A stretch of 64,000 nt of DNA, taken from positions 2,356,001 through 2,420,000 of the forward strand of contig AP022133.1 of the NCBI GenBank assembly GCA_014169315.1, given 5' to 3'. A program made the translations under genes and the position numbers. Shown here piece after piece: positions 45,485-54,531 of this stretch. The notes below the pieces were generated by a model. The model did no database searches. It was not told where the DNA came from and saw only the letters and a program-made list of their open reading frames with translations. Position 1 is the first letter of the stretch; each line of letters opens with the position of its first letter. The DNA is from Enterobacter cloacae. GTDB lineage: Bacteria > Pseudomonadota > Gammaproteobacteria > Enterobacterales > Enterobacteriaceae.

Positions 45485-46890
45485 TGGATAATTCCTGATT
45501 TCATGCGTACCAGATGCGGGAAAATGGCGTCGGCGTAGTCCGTGGACACGCCCAGCCGCTGCTTAACTTTTTTCTTCGCTTCAATGATGATTTTGTCCTC
45601 TGGGGTGGTTTCCCACATAACGCCAGTGGAGTCAGAGAGGATGCGATCGAGATAGCGGCGCGGGATATCGCTGGAGATGGCGAACAGTCCATCAGGCGGC
45701 ATGATGTCACTATCCAGCCAGCGCACCGTATCATTGACCGCGTCGCGGTATGACCACCACGCCTGGGCGCGGAGGTTATGGAATGTCTCTTCGTTGTTGC
45801 GGCCACCGCGATAGCGTGATTTTTTACGCAGCACCTCGCCCTGGGCAACGAACTTACGGAACTCAATTTCTGAGTCATCAAACTTATTCAGCTCACCTTT
45901 AACGCCGGAACCAACGCCCACAGAGTCATAAATCAGTACGGCGCAACCTTCCTCTGTTGCCAGTTTCAGCGCCTGCTGCGCCAGCTGCACGGTGTCACGC
46001 GCTTTGAGTCGCTCCATACGGTAAAGAAAACGACCGTTAAAGAACGCCAGCACAGAATCGTCATCGCCATCGTCGGCAACGTCGAGCACTGCCGTTTTAA
46101 CGCCAGTGCGACATGCTTTCGCCAGGCGTGAATCAGGTTTAACAACCAGCCTTTCGAGATTACCGCGATGCACTACCGCGCCCGGTAGGTCATTGACCGG
46201 AACGCCATTCCAGATGTTGTCGTAGCGATCAGGGTAATATTTCAGGGTGTAGAGGCGCTCTTTATCCAGCGTCGAGTTAAAGAACGGGTTGTGATACCAG
46301 TTCACCTCTTCAACGAACCAGTCATCTTCTGCATTGAGCACGAACCGCACATAGGTTTCATCCCAGGCAAACGCCGGGTTAAAGGTAATCCACAGCTCCG
46401 CACCTTCACGGCGTAGCGTTGGTGCCAGGGTTTCCCATGCCTCAGCAGAAATGGCGTGAGCCTCTTCCACCCAGCAAATGTCGATACCCTCAATGGATTT
46501 GATGCTGTCCAGGTTCGACTGGAACCCCAAAAACCTGAACTCAGCGCCAGATTTAGCCTTGATGCTGTTCTGCGTTATCGTGAACTCAGCTTCATAGCCC
46601 AGACGGCGAATCGTGTCGGCCAGCAACTTATGGGATGAAGCGTCGATAGATTTCTGCACCCGGCGCAAGCACAGCACGCGCAGGTCATAACGTACAGTCA
46701 GCTCAATCAGCGCCTCAGCGATTCGCCACGACTTACTGGAACCACGGCCACCACGCAGGCATTTAACGCGGTGCGGTTTGGTGGTTAACGCACGCATAGT
46801 GCGCCGCCACTCGGCCATTTTCTTTTTTTCGGTTAGCCAGTAGCTGCGCCGTTCTAAGTCATGCTCTGGTGTTGTCTCAATCGCTGTCAT
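45481..46890 (-). CDS. large terminase subunit
   Basis: 469 residues. The packaging ATPase motif is Walker A-like CLRGGRGSSKSW, with Walker B-like IDICWVEEAHAIS. The C-terminal RNaseH-fold nuclease is indicated by the acidic TAVLDVADDGDDDS and later LIYDSVGVGSG segments. It cuts and packages DNA into proheads through the portal. Confidence 0.93.
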   Translation of the reverse strand: MTAIETTPEHDLERRSYWLTEKKKMAEWRRTMRALTTKPHRVKCLRGGRGSSKSWRIAEALIELTVRYDLRVLCLRRVQKSIDASSHKLLADTIRRLGYEAEFTITQNSIKAKSGAEFRFLGFQSNLDSIKSIEGIDICWVEEAHAISAEAWETLAPTLRREGAELWITFNPAFAWDETYVRFVLNAEDDWFVEEVNWYHNPFFNSTLDKERLYTLKYYPDRYDNIWNGVPVNDLPGAVVHRGNLERLVVKPDSRLAKACRTGVKTAVLDVADDGDDDSVLAFFNGRFLYRMERLKARDTVQLAQQALKLATEEGCAVLIYDSVGVGSGVKGELNKFDDSEIEFRKFVAQGEVLRKKSRYRGGRNNEETFHNLRAQAWWSYRDAVNDTVRWLDSDIMPPDGLFAISSDIPRRYLDRILSDSTGVMWETTPEDKIIIEAKKKVKQRLGVSTDYADAIFPHLVRMKSGIIQ

Positions 46891-47422
46891 CGCCGCCTAT
46901 ATCCCGGTAAATCTCGGTCAGAGTTTCACGCGCAATCCGTTTGCCCTCGTCTGAAATCGGCTTACTGATATCGACACCTGCCAGCGTGAGGATCCGCGCA
47001 GCGAGGTTCGACTTATCCAGTCCCTCTACCTGCCAGCCGTGTTTGGTTCGCTTTATGTTTTTGACGGCTCTGGTGTCGATCGCCGCCAGGCGGCTACGAA
47101 ATACTTCTGGCTCCATCCTCAGCTTTTCCAGCGCCTGTAGCTCCAGCATCACAGCGGCTGCATCCGGCGCGCGGAAACGTGCCGACAGGTCAATCAGTGC
47201 CTCCTGCCGGCCAACAATGTCTTTGGCAATAATGTGCTTTCGGTAAACGCTAACCGCCTGCTGGATGTCGTTGTCTTTGAGCAACTTTTCAGCCTGAAAA
47301 TCATCGTTAAACCCCTTGTAGTCTCTGCTGCGTGATTTCGCATAGCTAAAGCCCGGCGCTTCCCGCTCCTCGGCTACCAGCTTTGCAAAAGCATCATCTC
47401 GCTTACTTATCTTTATGGTCAC
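46877..47422 (-). CDS. probable small terminase subunit
   Basis: 181 residues, helical and charged, overlapping the large terminase start by 14 bp. No clear HTH is visible, so the call rests mainly on position. The C-terminus (SDEGKRIARETLTEIYRDIG) is probably the contact with the large subunit. Confidence 0.65.
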   Translation of the reverse strand: MTIKISKRDDAFAKLVAEEREAPGFSYAKSRSRDYKGFNDDFQAEKLLKDNDIQQAVSVYRKHIIAKDIVGRQEALIDLSARFRAPDAAAVMLELQALEKLRMEPEVFRSRLAAIDTRAVKNIKRTKHGWQVEGLDKSNLAARILTLAGVDISKPISDEGKRIARETLTEIYRDIGGDDSD

Positions 47423-47501
47423 AACGCCCCCTTTGTGAGGCTTGAAGCGTATCGGGGAAATGGGAGGATCAAAAACGGCGTTACCGCTGGCATGTAGTAC
47501 A

Positions 47502-47535
47502 AATAAAAAAAAGCCACTCCGGGGGCGGAATGGCT
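47502..47535 (-). terminator. terminator after the truncated head-morphogenesis paralogue
   Basis: 10-bp stem with one G-U pair (on the - strand AGCCATTCCG/CGGAGTGGCT, loop CCCC) followed by eight T. It insulates the terminase operon from the gene upstream. Confidence 0.75.
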
Positions 47536-47557
47536 CAACATCACAAAGAGTAAAACA

Positions 47558-47716
47558 ATGGCTATATCAACAAAGCAAAGGCAAAGACCGATGAGAGCAA
47601 ACGGCAGTTCGCAACCGCCTGCTACGGGAGTGATTATGCTGATTTGTCAGAAAGACAACAAAATTAGGTGTGAGCGGTACTCTTTCTTAAGGCGATCTCT
47701 TTTATCGCCTGGCTAA
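47558..47716 (+). CDS. possible small ORF (52 residues)
   Basis: ATG with a weak AAAGAG 7 nt upstream. The product is basic, with a short hydrophobic piece (GVIMLICQK). It overlaps the 3' end of the opposing 141-residue gene. Not recognised; may be spurious. Confidence 0.2.
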   Translation: MAISTKQRQRPMRANGSSQPPATGVIMLICQKDNKIRCERYSFLRRSLLSPG

Positions 47717-48089
47717 CGTCGCTCTCACTGAAAAGCCATTCAGGAAAGCAGCAGCGGCAGGTGAAAACCTCAGTTATGCGGAAGGCCACGCCCTCCAGCT
47801 TTGCATGTTCAGGATTTAGTTCAGGCAAAAAGCATCGCAATCTGAAATAATGCATGCCTGCTATACGGGCATTTTTTCGCTCATTGCGCCATGATTCATT
47901 GCCCGCCAACACAGCGACAGCACAGGTCGCTGCCCACTGCCTGGTTATTTTCGCTTCCCCTGCTGAATTCACCTTGATGACCGCATAGCTCGGTGTTTTC
48001 ACATTTCTATCCCTGATACTTGCCGATGTGCTTGATTCTAATTTGTAGTTGAAATAAGATCTATACAGGTGCTCAAAACACCCATACAC
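47664..48089 (-). CDS. truncated head-morphogenesis-like protein (C-terminal domain only)
   Basis: 141 residues. The C-terminal 90 parallel the full-length head morphogenesis protein at 42757: GNESWRNERKNARIAGMHYFRLRCFLPE against GNQAWNLEEANARVAGMKYYRWRGMLDE, then CRCCFPEWLFSESDVSQAIKEIA against CRCYPEWLFSASDVADAEREIA. The portal-side N-terminal 330 residues are missing and the first 50 residues are unrelated. It is either a remnant of recombination or an independent accessory. The frame is intact and has its own terminator. Confidence 0.6.
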   Translation of the reverse strand: MYGCFEHLYRSYFNYKLESSTSASIRDRNVKTPSYAVIKVNSAGEAKITRQWAATCAVAVLAGNESWRNERKNARIAGMHYFRLRCFLPELNPEHAKLEGVAFRITEVFTCRCCFPEWLFSESDVSQAIKEIALRKSTAHT

Positions 48090-48292
48090 AGCGGCATATC
48101 ACCCCGTCAGCGTGATTTTTTTGTACCCAGAATTTATGCTCTGGTGGCCCGTGCTACGTGAGTGCTGAGTTATGGGGTGGAGTGCGGCTAATAGCGCCTT
48201 GTGCGTAATACGCCCGCCGACTGTGTACGGTTTTGAGCTCCACCCCGCCCATCTCAAAAGTGGGCTTCAGTCTCATACACAGGAGCACCAAA
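48090..48292. promoter_or_regulatory. divergent intergenic region before the ERF gene
   Basis: 203 bp. It contains a 9-bp inverted repeat GGGGTGGAG (48174-48182) / CTCCACCCC (48238-48246) that could fold the ERF leader into a long stem-loop. An AGGAG site lies 8 nt before the ERF ATG. Confidence 0.45.
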
Positions 48293-49858
48293 ATGGCTAC
48301 ATTCTTATCTATCCCAGACGCTGCCGAACTGCTGGCGCAAACCCTCACCTGCCTTAAATCTGCTGGCTATGCCAGTGCTGCAATGATTCCTGCCGCTAAA
48401 AATCCCTCAAATCATGGTGAAAAACAGGAAGTGCAATCAGCTACCGCGCCAGAGGTGTATGTCGCGCCCGGTAAGCAGTACGCCAACGTTAACGAAGCGC
48501 TGGCACACATGATTCACGAACTGAAAAACCCGTTGCGCGATCGCTATAACGAAACGCTGGATTTTACCCACGCAAGCCTGGCGCAGATGCTGGACATGTT
48601 GCGTGACCCGATTTATCAGCATGGCCTGATGCTTAAGCAGGAGTTTGAGAAAGGCGACGAGCTGCCGCTGGCGATGGTGACTACCTTCCTGCATATCCCG
48701 ACCAACACAGAAGTGTCGTTCCGTCTCCCGGCCTTCATGAAAGAAGATAAGCGCCTGGATGAATGCCAGAAGGTGGGCGCGACGTTCACCTATTTCCGCC
48801 GTTATGGTCTGCGCCAGGCTCTGGATATCACTGATGGTGATGACGATATCGACCAGGCCAGCCGCAAGCAGGAACGCCGGAAAGCACGTGCGCTCAACAC
48901 CAGCCGCGAATGGAAACCGACCACCAGCGCCCGAACCAAACCAGAGGCGATCCTCAATATGCTGGTTGCCTCTGGAGAGTTTACCGGATCCGCTGCCATC
49001 GCCCAGGCGAAAGCGCGTAACCCGTTTTTACGCACTCCCGCAGAAGTCGCTGAGGACACAATCACCCGCCTTGATGGGCTGAAAAGTGATGCAGAGCAGG
49101 CGCGTGATATTGTTCTGCGCTACGGGCTCACGGATGTTCACTGGCAGAGTTTTTACCAGGACGCCGGACAGTTTAAGGTTGATGGCGACCATCTTATCAA
49201 CACCCTGTCAGGCCAGCCTGTTGATGCGCACACTGCTATGGATATTGCCGAATCACTGACAACCGTTGCGCTTTCTACCGCTGATAACAGTAACGTCCAC
49301 GACTCCAGTGACCGAATCGTGCCACCGCGCACGTTCGTTCCTGACTGCTCTCCACTGAGCGAAGAGGAAGAGGCTTTCGTCCTGGCTGTTGAATCAGGCC
49401 ACGACGATGAAATCATGGATATTGCCATGCGCCTGATGGAGTCCCATGTTAACGCCGGGCTCAACATGCGTGAGGTTCAGAACGATACACGCTACCACCG
49501 CCGCAACTGGTATAACGCCTGCCGCGAGTTCTACACTTTGGCTCTGATGACCGGGAATATTAATTTTGAGGCGCTGGCAAAGCCTGAAATGACAATCGCC
49601 TGCGGACTGGCCGATGATGTGGATACTGACGAACCGGCCACTGATGCCGACCAGATGAACCAGAAAGCGGCGATCGCCATTGAGATTGCACGCGGCAACG
49701 CCAGCACTGACATAAAGCTCCAGCAGCTCCATGAAATAGCCAGCCGTTGCAATGCCTACACAGCAGGCTTTATCGACATGCTTATCCTGTATGTGGAGAC
49801 GGACGGGCTTGCTAACGATCTTCCGGTATACGTTCCTGAATCTGACCTTCCTTACTGA
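48293..49858 (+). CDS. ERF-family single-strand annealing protein with long C-terminal extension
   Basis: 521 residues from the ATG with AGGAG upstream; an earlier frame start at 48233 lacks one. Residues 60-185 are the ERF domain (VNEALAHMIHELKNPLRD, then the signature VGATFTYFRRYGLRQALDITDGDDDID). ERF proteins anneal ssDNA and promote RecA-independent recombination. Typical members have 180-250 residues; here about 330 more follow, helical and acidic, with no domain I recognise. The Ref-like nuclease gene starts 17 bp downstream. Confidence 0.8.
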   Translation: MATFLSIPDAAELLAQTLTCLKSAGYASAAMIPAAKNPSNHGEKQEVQSATAPEVYVAPGKQYANVNEALAHMIHELKNPLRDRYNETLDFTHASLAQMLDMLRDPIYQHGLMLKQEFEKGDELPLAMVTTFLHIPTNTEVSFRLPAFMKEDKRLDECQKVGATFTYFRRYGLRQALDITDGDDDIDQASRKQERRKARALNTSREWKPTTSARTKPEAILNMLVASGEFTGSAAIAQAKARNPFLRTPAEVAEDTITRLDGLKSDAEQARDIVLRYGLTDVHWQSFYQDAGQFKVDGDHLINTLSGQPVDAHTAMDIAESLTTVALSTADNSNVHDSSDRIVPPRTFVPDCSPLSEEEEAFVLAVESGHDDEIMDIAMRLMESHVNAGLNMREVQNDTRYHRRNWYNACREFYTLALMTGNINFEALAKPEMTIACGLADDVDTDEPATDADQMNQKAAIAIEIARGNASTDIKLQQLHEIASRCNAYTAGFIDMLILYVETDGLANDLPVYVPESDLPY

Positions 49859-49875
49859 CATGTGGGGTAACGGTC

Positions 49876-50394
49876 ATGAAAACCGAACAGGAAAAGTTAC
49901 AGTGTCACTTTGAAAAGCAACGTGAGTATCAGGCGCGGGCAATCTCCCGCCAGCGTGCGAAGCAGGCAGACCCGGAATGGCGGGCCGAACAGTACGAAAA
50001 GCAGCGGGAACGCCAGATTAAAAGTTCTGAACGGGCAAAAAACAAGCCGATTAAGTGCCGTGGATTAAAAGGCAGGACGCCGACAGCAGCGGAACGACGC
50101 ATGATGGACAAAATCGGATCCCTGCCCTGTATCGCCTGCTATGTGCATGGCGTGACGAATGAGAACGCCACCATTCACCACATCAGTGGCAGAACAGCAG
50201 ACGGCGCTCACGCTTATGTTCTTTCGCTATGTGACTGCCATCACCAGCACGCCGCGCCAGTAGCAGTACGCGCGATTTATCCCTGGCTTGTTCCGGTTCA
50301 TGCTGACGGAACCTGCGGCGGAAAGGCGGAATTTGAGGCGCTAAATGGCACACAGGAGCATCTCTATTCGCTTTGCATTGAAATGATAGCCTGA
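49876..50394 (+). CDS. Ref-like RecA-dependent nuclease
   Basis: 172 residues. The N-terminal 65 are basic and Lys/Arg/Gln-rich (DNA/RecA-binding type). The C-terminal domain has IGSLPCIACYVHG, HHISGRT and LSLCDCHHQH, the zinc/HNH-like pattern of phage P1 Ref. P1 Ref cuts DNA at RecA-made D-loops. Directly downstream of the ERF gene, it gives a recombination pair. Confidence 0.8.
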   Translation: MKTEQEKLQCHFEKQREYQARAISRQRAKQADPEWRAEQYEKQRERQIKSSERAKNKPIKCRGLKGRTPTAAERRMMDKIGSLPCIACYVHGVTNENATIHHISGRTADGAHAYVLSLCDCHHQHAAPVAVRAIYPWLVPVHADGTCGGKAEFEALNGTQEHLYSLCIEMIA

Positions 50395-50505
50395 ACCCCT
50401 CCCAGAGCCGCCAGCATCGCCTGGCGGCGTTACCGCTCAGCCCTTTACTGTATTGGCTATTCCCCATTCGGTCTAATCACCCCTGTTAACAAACAAGAGG
50501 TGCTT

Positions 50506-53007
50506 ATGTCCGAAAATAATTATGGTGCGCTGATGATGAAATCGGGAATCAGCGCCAATTCTGATATCGACGCAATACTTTCTCCTGGCATTTATCTTAT
50601 TCCGGCTGGCAACAGTTCGTCGCCAGATCCAGATGGGGGCACATTAACAGTTTATTCAGGCACACCAATACGTCGCTCCTTTTCCTCTGAACTTCTGATT
50701 TTGGTGGTTTCTTCATATGATAATGTCTTATCTACATGGAGTAGCTGGAGCGGAGATTTACGCCCTGAGCTCGAAAAAAAAGGCGTGCTGGCTCGATTTG
50801 GCTCTCGGTCGGAATTAGTCAGTTACGCGCCAGGGAATAACATTGCTGATGGGATGAGTGTTATCGCGGGCGGACTTGAATACATCCGTGATAGCACAGC
50901 GACTAGCATTCCGGATCTTCTTGGTTTTAAGCCCCCATACCTGGCGACCCTCGACCACTGGGGCGCTCCTTTGGACCCAACCGCAGACGCTACATCCTAT
51001 GCTCAACTTGCTTTGAACTGGATGGCTTTGAGCCCGCAGAACAAAATTTACGAACCAATAGCGAGAACTCGTAAATTTGGCGGCTCTCTGAACACCACCG
51101 GACACGTCAACTGGGATGCCGGGGATGCCACCTATTTGTTAGATGCTGCAAATGACTGGCTCACAGCAAATGGTAACGCTAATCCAACATTCTATCCACT
51201 TTCCGGGGATTATGTCGCCGGGTCAAAGGCTCTATCGGTGAACCTGCCGCGCGCACCTAAGCGCGGTGAGTGGGTGCGTATCGTTTCTAATGCGGTGAAT
51301 CCTGCCGATCGTTCGCGTTTAGGTAATGCAGCAAAATACCGTGTCCAGGAATATGCTCGCGTTGGCGCGGGTAGTACTGCAACAAGCCTGGTGCTGGATA
51401 AACCGCTGCGCTTCATCGAAGGGGTAAACTACGATGAAACCACCGTGGTAAACCCGTATAGCATAGCCTGGAATGCGCGAGTGGTTCTTGTTGATACATC
51501 GAAGAAGTTCCGCTTTGTTGGAGGAAACTTTGAGTATCCTGAAGGGAAGGCTTACGCGCCAACGATCCTGAATATTAAGGCATATCACAAACCTGTGATT
51601 CGGAGAGTCAATATGACTCGCGCCTACGCCTCTGGTGTATATCTTGACGGCACACTTTACGCGTATGTCGAAGGATGCAACATGCAGGAGTTTGCTGATA
51701 ACGAGAACGGCGTGCAAAACGGGTATGGCATCTGTGATGGTGGGTACTTCTCTCGCGTAGAGAACTGCACCTTTGGTAAATGCCGTCATTCGTACACCAC
51801 GCTACGAGTGTCTCTCGCGGATAATTCGTTGGAAGCCTTTTCGGCGGGCAATACCGTCGGCGGACGTGTTATTGGCTGTAAATCTCAGGGTGCGACAGCT
51901 TCGCATTTCGATACGCACCACGGTGCGGTTGATATCAGATTTATTGACTGTGAAGCGGAAGGTGGAACATCTATTGGCTTTAGTGGTAGGGGTATCGACT
52001 GCGCGATTATTCAGTGCATTTCACTCGGAATTGACGGGAACGCAGTATATATACAAACCGAAACAACGGGAATTGCTGGGGTATTGGATCGTTATACCCC
52101 TTCCTGGATCATTAAAGATTGTGATCTGCATGGCACTCGCGAGGTAGCCGCCTTCCGTTGGTGTCGGGTAAAAATAAAAGATACTACTTTCCGGTCCAAC
52201 ACTCTCCGCCAATTAATCATTTCAAGTTCGAACGTGAAGACACAAGGTACGGTCAAGTTCCTGACTGAGGATATGAACGGGTCGTACCCTATCGTTCAGC
52301 CCACTTCGTCATTCCCGGTAGCTATCTCAATCGATGCAACTAAGCCTTTGCTGAATACTCAAACACGTCTGGAGGTAGAGCATACTGCTCAACTAGATTT
52401 CTCGTTGAATAAATTCACCACGCTCCCGAACGCATTTATGAACATTGCGGCCGGCTCCGAATTCCATCTGTTTGGTAAGCTCCGCCTGGATTTACCTCCG
52501 AATGTACTGCTGAATGGACAAGGTCCTGACCGGATAAACACTGTTCCGAGTTCTGAGATCGAACTTGTGGATGCATCAGCCGATTTCGGGACGTGGGTCA
52601 ACAAAGCTCGCGCATACACTACGGCTGGTGTGCAGTTAATTAGCGGTACTGAGTACAGCGGACCAGCGGGGGACGGATACATCGTAAAAGAGCCATCAGG
52701 TGCCATGAGGGCTTATGGAGATAAAGACCTCGGATCAAGAAAGTTCGCCGGTGCGGGATCCTTTGCTGACCCGTATACCACCACTGTAATGGCCATCTCT
52801 CTCGGTGCGACATTTATATCAGCACCAACTGTGGCGCTACAATACAAAGTCACCACTGGATCTCCAAGCGACCTGCGCCGCGGGTCTGTCGCTTTTGACG
52901 CAGTCAACACCAACACGATTGGTGGTGTTCGAGGGCATTCTCTATCTGCTGCTGCAACAGATGCCTCAGTTATTATTGGTTATCATGCGGAGGGGCGATG
53001 GAAATGA
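50506..53007 (+). CDS. tailspike protein (right-handed beta-helix)
   Basis: 833 residues from the ATG preceded by AAGAGG at 5 nt. After an N-terminal head-binding/adaptor part (1-230), a repetitive region at about 330-560 shows the beta-helix rhythm (FRFVGGNFEYPEG, RVENCTFGKC, DIRFIDCEAEGGTSIGFSGRG, WIIKDCDLHG). A C-terminal beta-rich receptor-binding or trimerisation part follows. Such spikes bind and often cleave host O-antigen or capsule. Catalytic residues cannot be assigned. Confidence 0.85.
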   Translation: MSENNYGALMMKSGISANSDIDAILSPGIYLIPAGNSSSPDPDGGTLTVYSGTPIRRSFSSELLILVVSSYDNVLSTWSSWSGDLRPELEKKGVLARFGSRSELVSYAPGNNIADGMSVIAGGLEYIRDSTATSIPDLLGFKPPYLATLDHWGAPLDPTADATSYAQLALNWMALSPQNKIYEPIARTRKFGGSLNTTGHVNWDAGDATYLLDAANDWLTANGNANPTFYPLSGDYVAGSKALSVNLPRAPKRGEWVRIVSNAVNPADRSRLGNAAKYRVQEYARVGAGSTATSLVLDKPLRFIEGVNYDETTVVNPYSIAWNARVVLVDTSKKFRFVGGNFEYPEGKAYAPTILNIKAYHKPVIRRVNMTRAYASGVYLDGTLYAYVEGCNMQEFADNENGVQNGYGICDGGYFSRVENCTFGKCRHSYTTLRVSLADNSLEAFSAGNTVGGRVIGCKSQGATASHFDTHHGAVDIRFIDCEAEGGTSIGFSGRGIDCAIIQCISLGIDGNAVYIQTETTGIAGVLDRYTPSWIIKDCDLHGTREVAAFRWCRVKIKDTTFRSNTLRQLIISSSNVKTQGTVKFLTEDMNGSYPIVQPTSSFPVAISIDATKPLLNTQTRLEVEHTAQLDFSLNKFTTLPNAFMNIAAGSEFHLFGKLRLDLPPNVLLNGQGPDRINTVPSSEIELVDASADFGTWVNKARAYTTAGVQLISGTEYSGPAGDGYIVKEPSGAMRAYGDKDLGSRKFAGAGSFADPYTTTVMAISLGATFISAPTVALQYKVTTGSPSDLRRGSVAFDAVNTNTIGGVRGHSLSAAATDASVIIGYHAEGRWK

Positions 53008-53297
53008 AATTGGATTTTTCGCCGTTGGGGCATGCTCTTGCAGCCATGTCTATTCAATGCTTGATAGGACTAATAACCGGCATGTGGGGCGTCGGTGGCG
53101 CACTTGGTTGCCTCTGGTATATTTCCCGAGAGCATACCCAGGCCGAATATCGGTGGATAACGCAGTACGGCGCAGGCAAACGGGCAAACATGCCTTGGTG
53201 GGGAGGTTTCGACTGGCGGGTGTGGAATTTGGCCAGCTTGCTTGATTGGCTTGTTCCCTTACCCTTCTGTTTTACCCTCTGGTTACTGTTAGCATAA
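52998..53297 (+). CDS. small membrane protein downstream of the tailspike
   Basis: 99 residues, two membrane segments (about 12-42 and 78-98) around a basic loop (SREHTQAEYRWITQYG). The start overlaps the tailspike end by 10 bp in another frame. Possible roles are seroconversion or superinfection exclusion, inferred only from location beside a spike gene. A bidirectional terminator follows. Confidence 0.7.
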   Translation: MEMKLDFSPLGHALAAMSIQCLIGLITGMWGVGGALGCLWYISREHTQAEYRWITQYGAGKRANMPWWGGFDWRVWNLASLLDWLVPLPFCFTLWLLLA

Positions 53298-53300
53298 TAA

Positions 53301-53325
53301 AGGCCGCTTATGCGGCCTCTTCTTT
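53301..53325. terminator. bidirectional terminator after the tailspike block
   Basis: Stem AGGCCGC/GCGGCCT, 4-nt loop, followed on + by CTTCTTTTCTT and on - by TTTATTAT. It separates converging transcripts. Confidence 0.8.
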
Positions 53326-53577
53326 TCTTGCCGCTTTATGGTGAACCTCCCACAGCGTAACCCCTATCGAATCGCAGAAATCACCCAAGTGGTTTAAGCC
53401 TGACCACTCACGAATTCCGCCGCGCGCAGCCTCGACAAAGACCGCAGCATCCGCAGAACGGTGGAGCCCGAACAGACGCCATTTACCGGCCTCTGTTTTG
53501 GTCGCCACTACGCGGGCAAACATGCCGTTGCGGTAAAAGTCGGTGAAAACTGGCTTTTTTCTTGTCGTCACTTTCAT
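53308..53577 (-). CDS. small phage protein of unknown function
   Basis: 89 residues from the ATG at 53577. An earlier ATG at 53628 is open but would run through a 7-bp GC hairpin (53588-53618), which I read as leader. Basic N-terminus, no domain recognised. Last gene of the leftward baseplate block. Confidence 0.55.
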   Translation of the reverse strand: MKVTTRKKPVFTDFYRNGMFARVVATKTEAGKWRLFGLHRSADAAVFVEAARGGIREWSGLNHLGDFCDSIGVTLWEVHHKAARKEEAA

Positions 53578-53662
53578 AAAAAGACAAACCCCCGAAATGT
53601 TGATAACAAAACGGGGGTATGTTGGCACAAATCATCAGAATGACTTTTTTATTTCTGAGCGG

Positions 53663-54295
53663 TCACGATGCCTGAGCGATATCTCGCGCTGACGGTAACG
53701 GGTTGCTGTACACCATGCCGCTTATAATTGGCGCGGTTGTCATTTGTGATTCGTTTTTACGCTTGAGGGTGACAGACAGAGCGCGGCTGGTTTCTTGGCT
53801 GGTCAATGCTCGGGTAGACAGCAAAATCAGCGTCAGCGGAATCACCACCAGCCCTGACTGCTCCAAGAATCGACGTTTACCACCCAGCTTATAGACAGGC
53901 GTTACGCCGGACACCGTCAGCCCAAAATAATTGGCTGGGGCTGCATCGGTAGCTGTCTTGGCTGGGCAGAAGATTACCGCCTTATCGAAACCGGAAACGG
54001 TCAACTGCAGAGCGGATAAGTCAGGCGCAGCGTTTACCGGAGCGTTTTCACCGTGGAATATCTCCAGATCGCACACAACGCGCTGTAACGGGTTCTGAAA
54101 CTTCAATGACCATGTGCCAGCCAGTAAGCCGCCAAACACGTCTATCGTCTGCTGTGGGTACGGAATACCGTTAATTGGCGCTGCGCTGCCTCTGACCTCA
54201 GCAGGAAGTACCCAATCCGGCACAACGCTTGTGTCTGCGATCGCCGCTTTGGTCAGGTCGGATATGGCAACCAGTTCATCAGATGTTAAGGCCAT
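53663..54295 (-). CDS. tail/baseplate accessory protein
   Basis: 210 residues, mixed alpha/beta. It starts at the stop of the small paralogue upstream (shared bases), so it is translated with the baseplate genes. Not recognised; a tail fibre-connection or baseplate periphery role is inferred from its position after DUF2612. Confidence 0.5.
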   Translation of the reverse strand: MALTSDELVAISDLTKAAIADTSVVPDWVLPAEVRGSAAPINGIPYPQQTIDVFGGLLAGTWSLKFQNPLQRVVCDLEIFHGENAPVNAAPDLSALQLTVSGFDKAVIFCPAKTATDAAPANYFGLTVSGVTPVYKLGGKRRFLEQSGLVVIPLTLILLSTRALTSQETSRALSVTLKRKNESQMTTAPIISGMVYSNPLPSARDIAQAS

Positions 54296-54531
54296 TATTT
54301 CCCCTTAGCCGTTAAAATTCGGTCAATGTTTGCGGCCTGTTCGTACAGGTCGTTGAAGATGTAATTGAGTTCAGCAACATCAATCGGATCCCCCGGCACC
54401 AGCTTATTGCTGGCGTCGATATAGGTCGGCTTAAACCCCACGGATCGCGCTGTGGTTGATGGCTGTTTTTTACTGGCGAACACCCCACCGTTAAACGGAT
54501 AAACCCGGTCAATCGTCGCAAAGCTGTTCAT
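54295..54531 (-). CDS. small baseplate-region protein, paralogue B
   Basis: 78 residues. It shares a pattern with the gene before it: VGFKPTYIDASNKLVPGDPI ... ELNYIFNDLYEQ. It overlaps that gene by 4 bp. Probably arisen by tandem duplication. Confidence 0.6.
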   Translation of the reverse strand: MNSFATIDRVYPFNGGVFASKKQPSTTARSVGFKPTYIDASNKLVPGDPIDVAELNYIFNDLYEQAANIDRILTAKGK

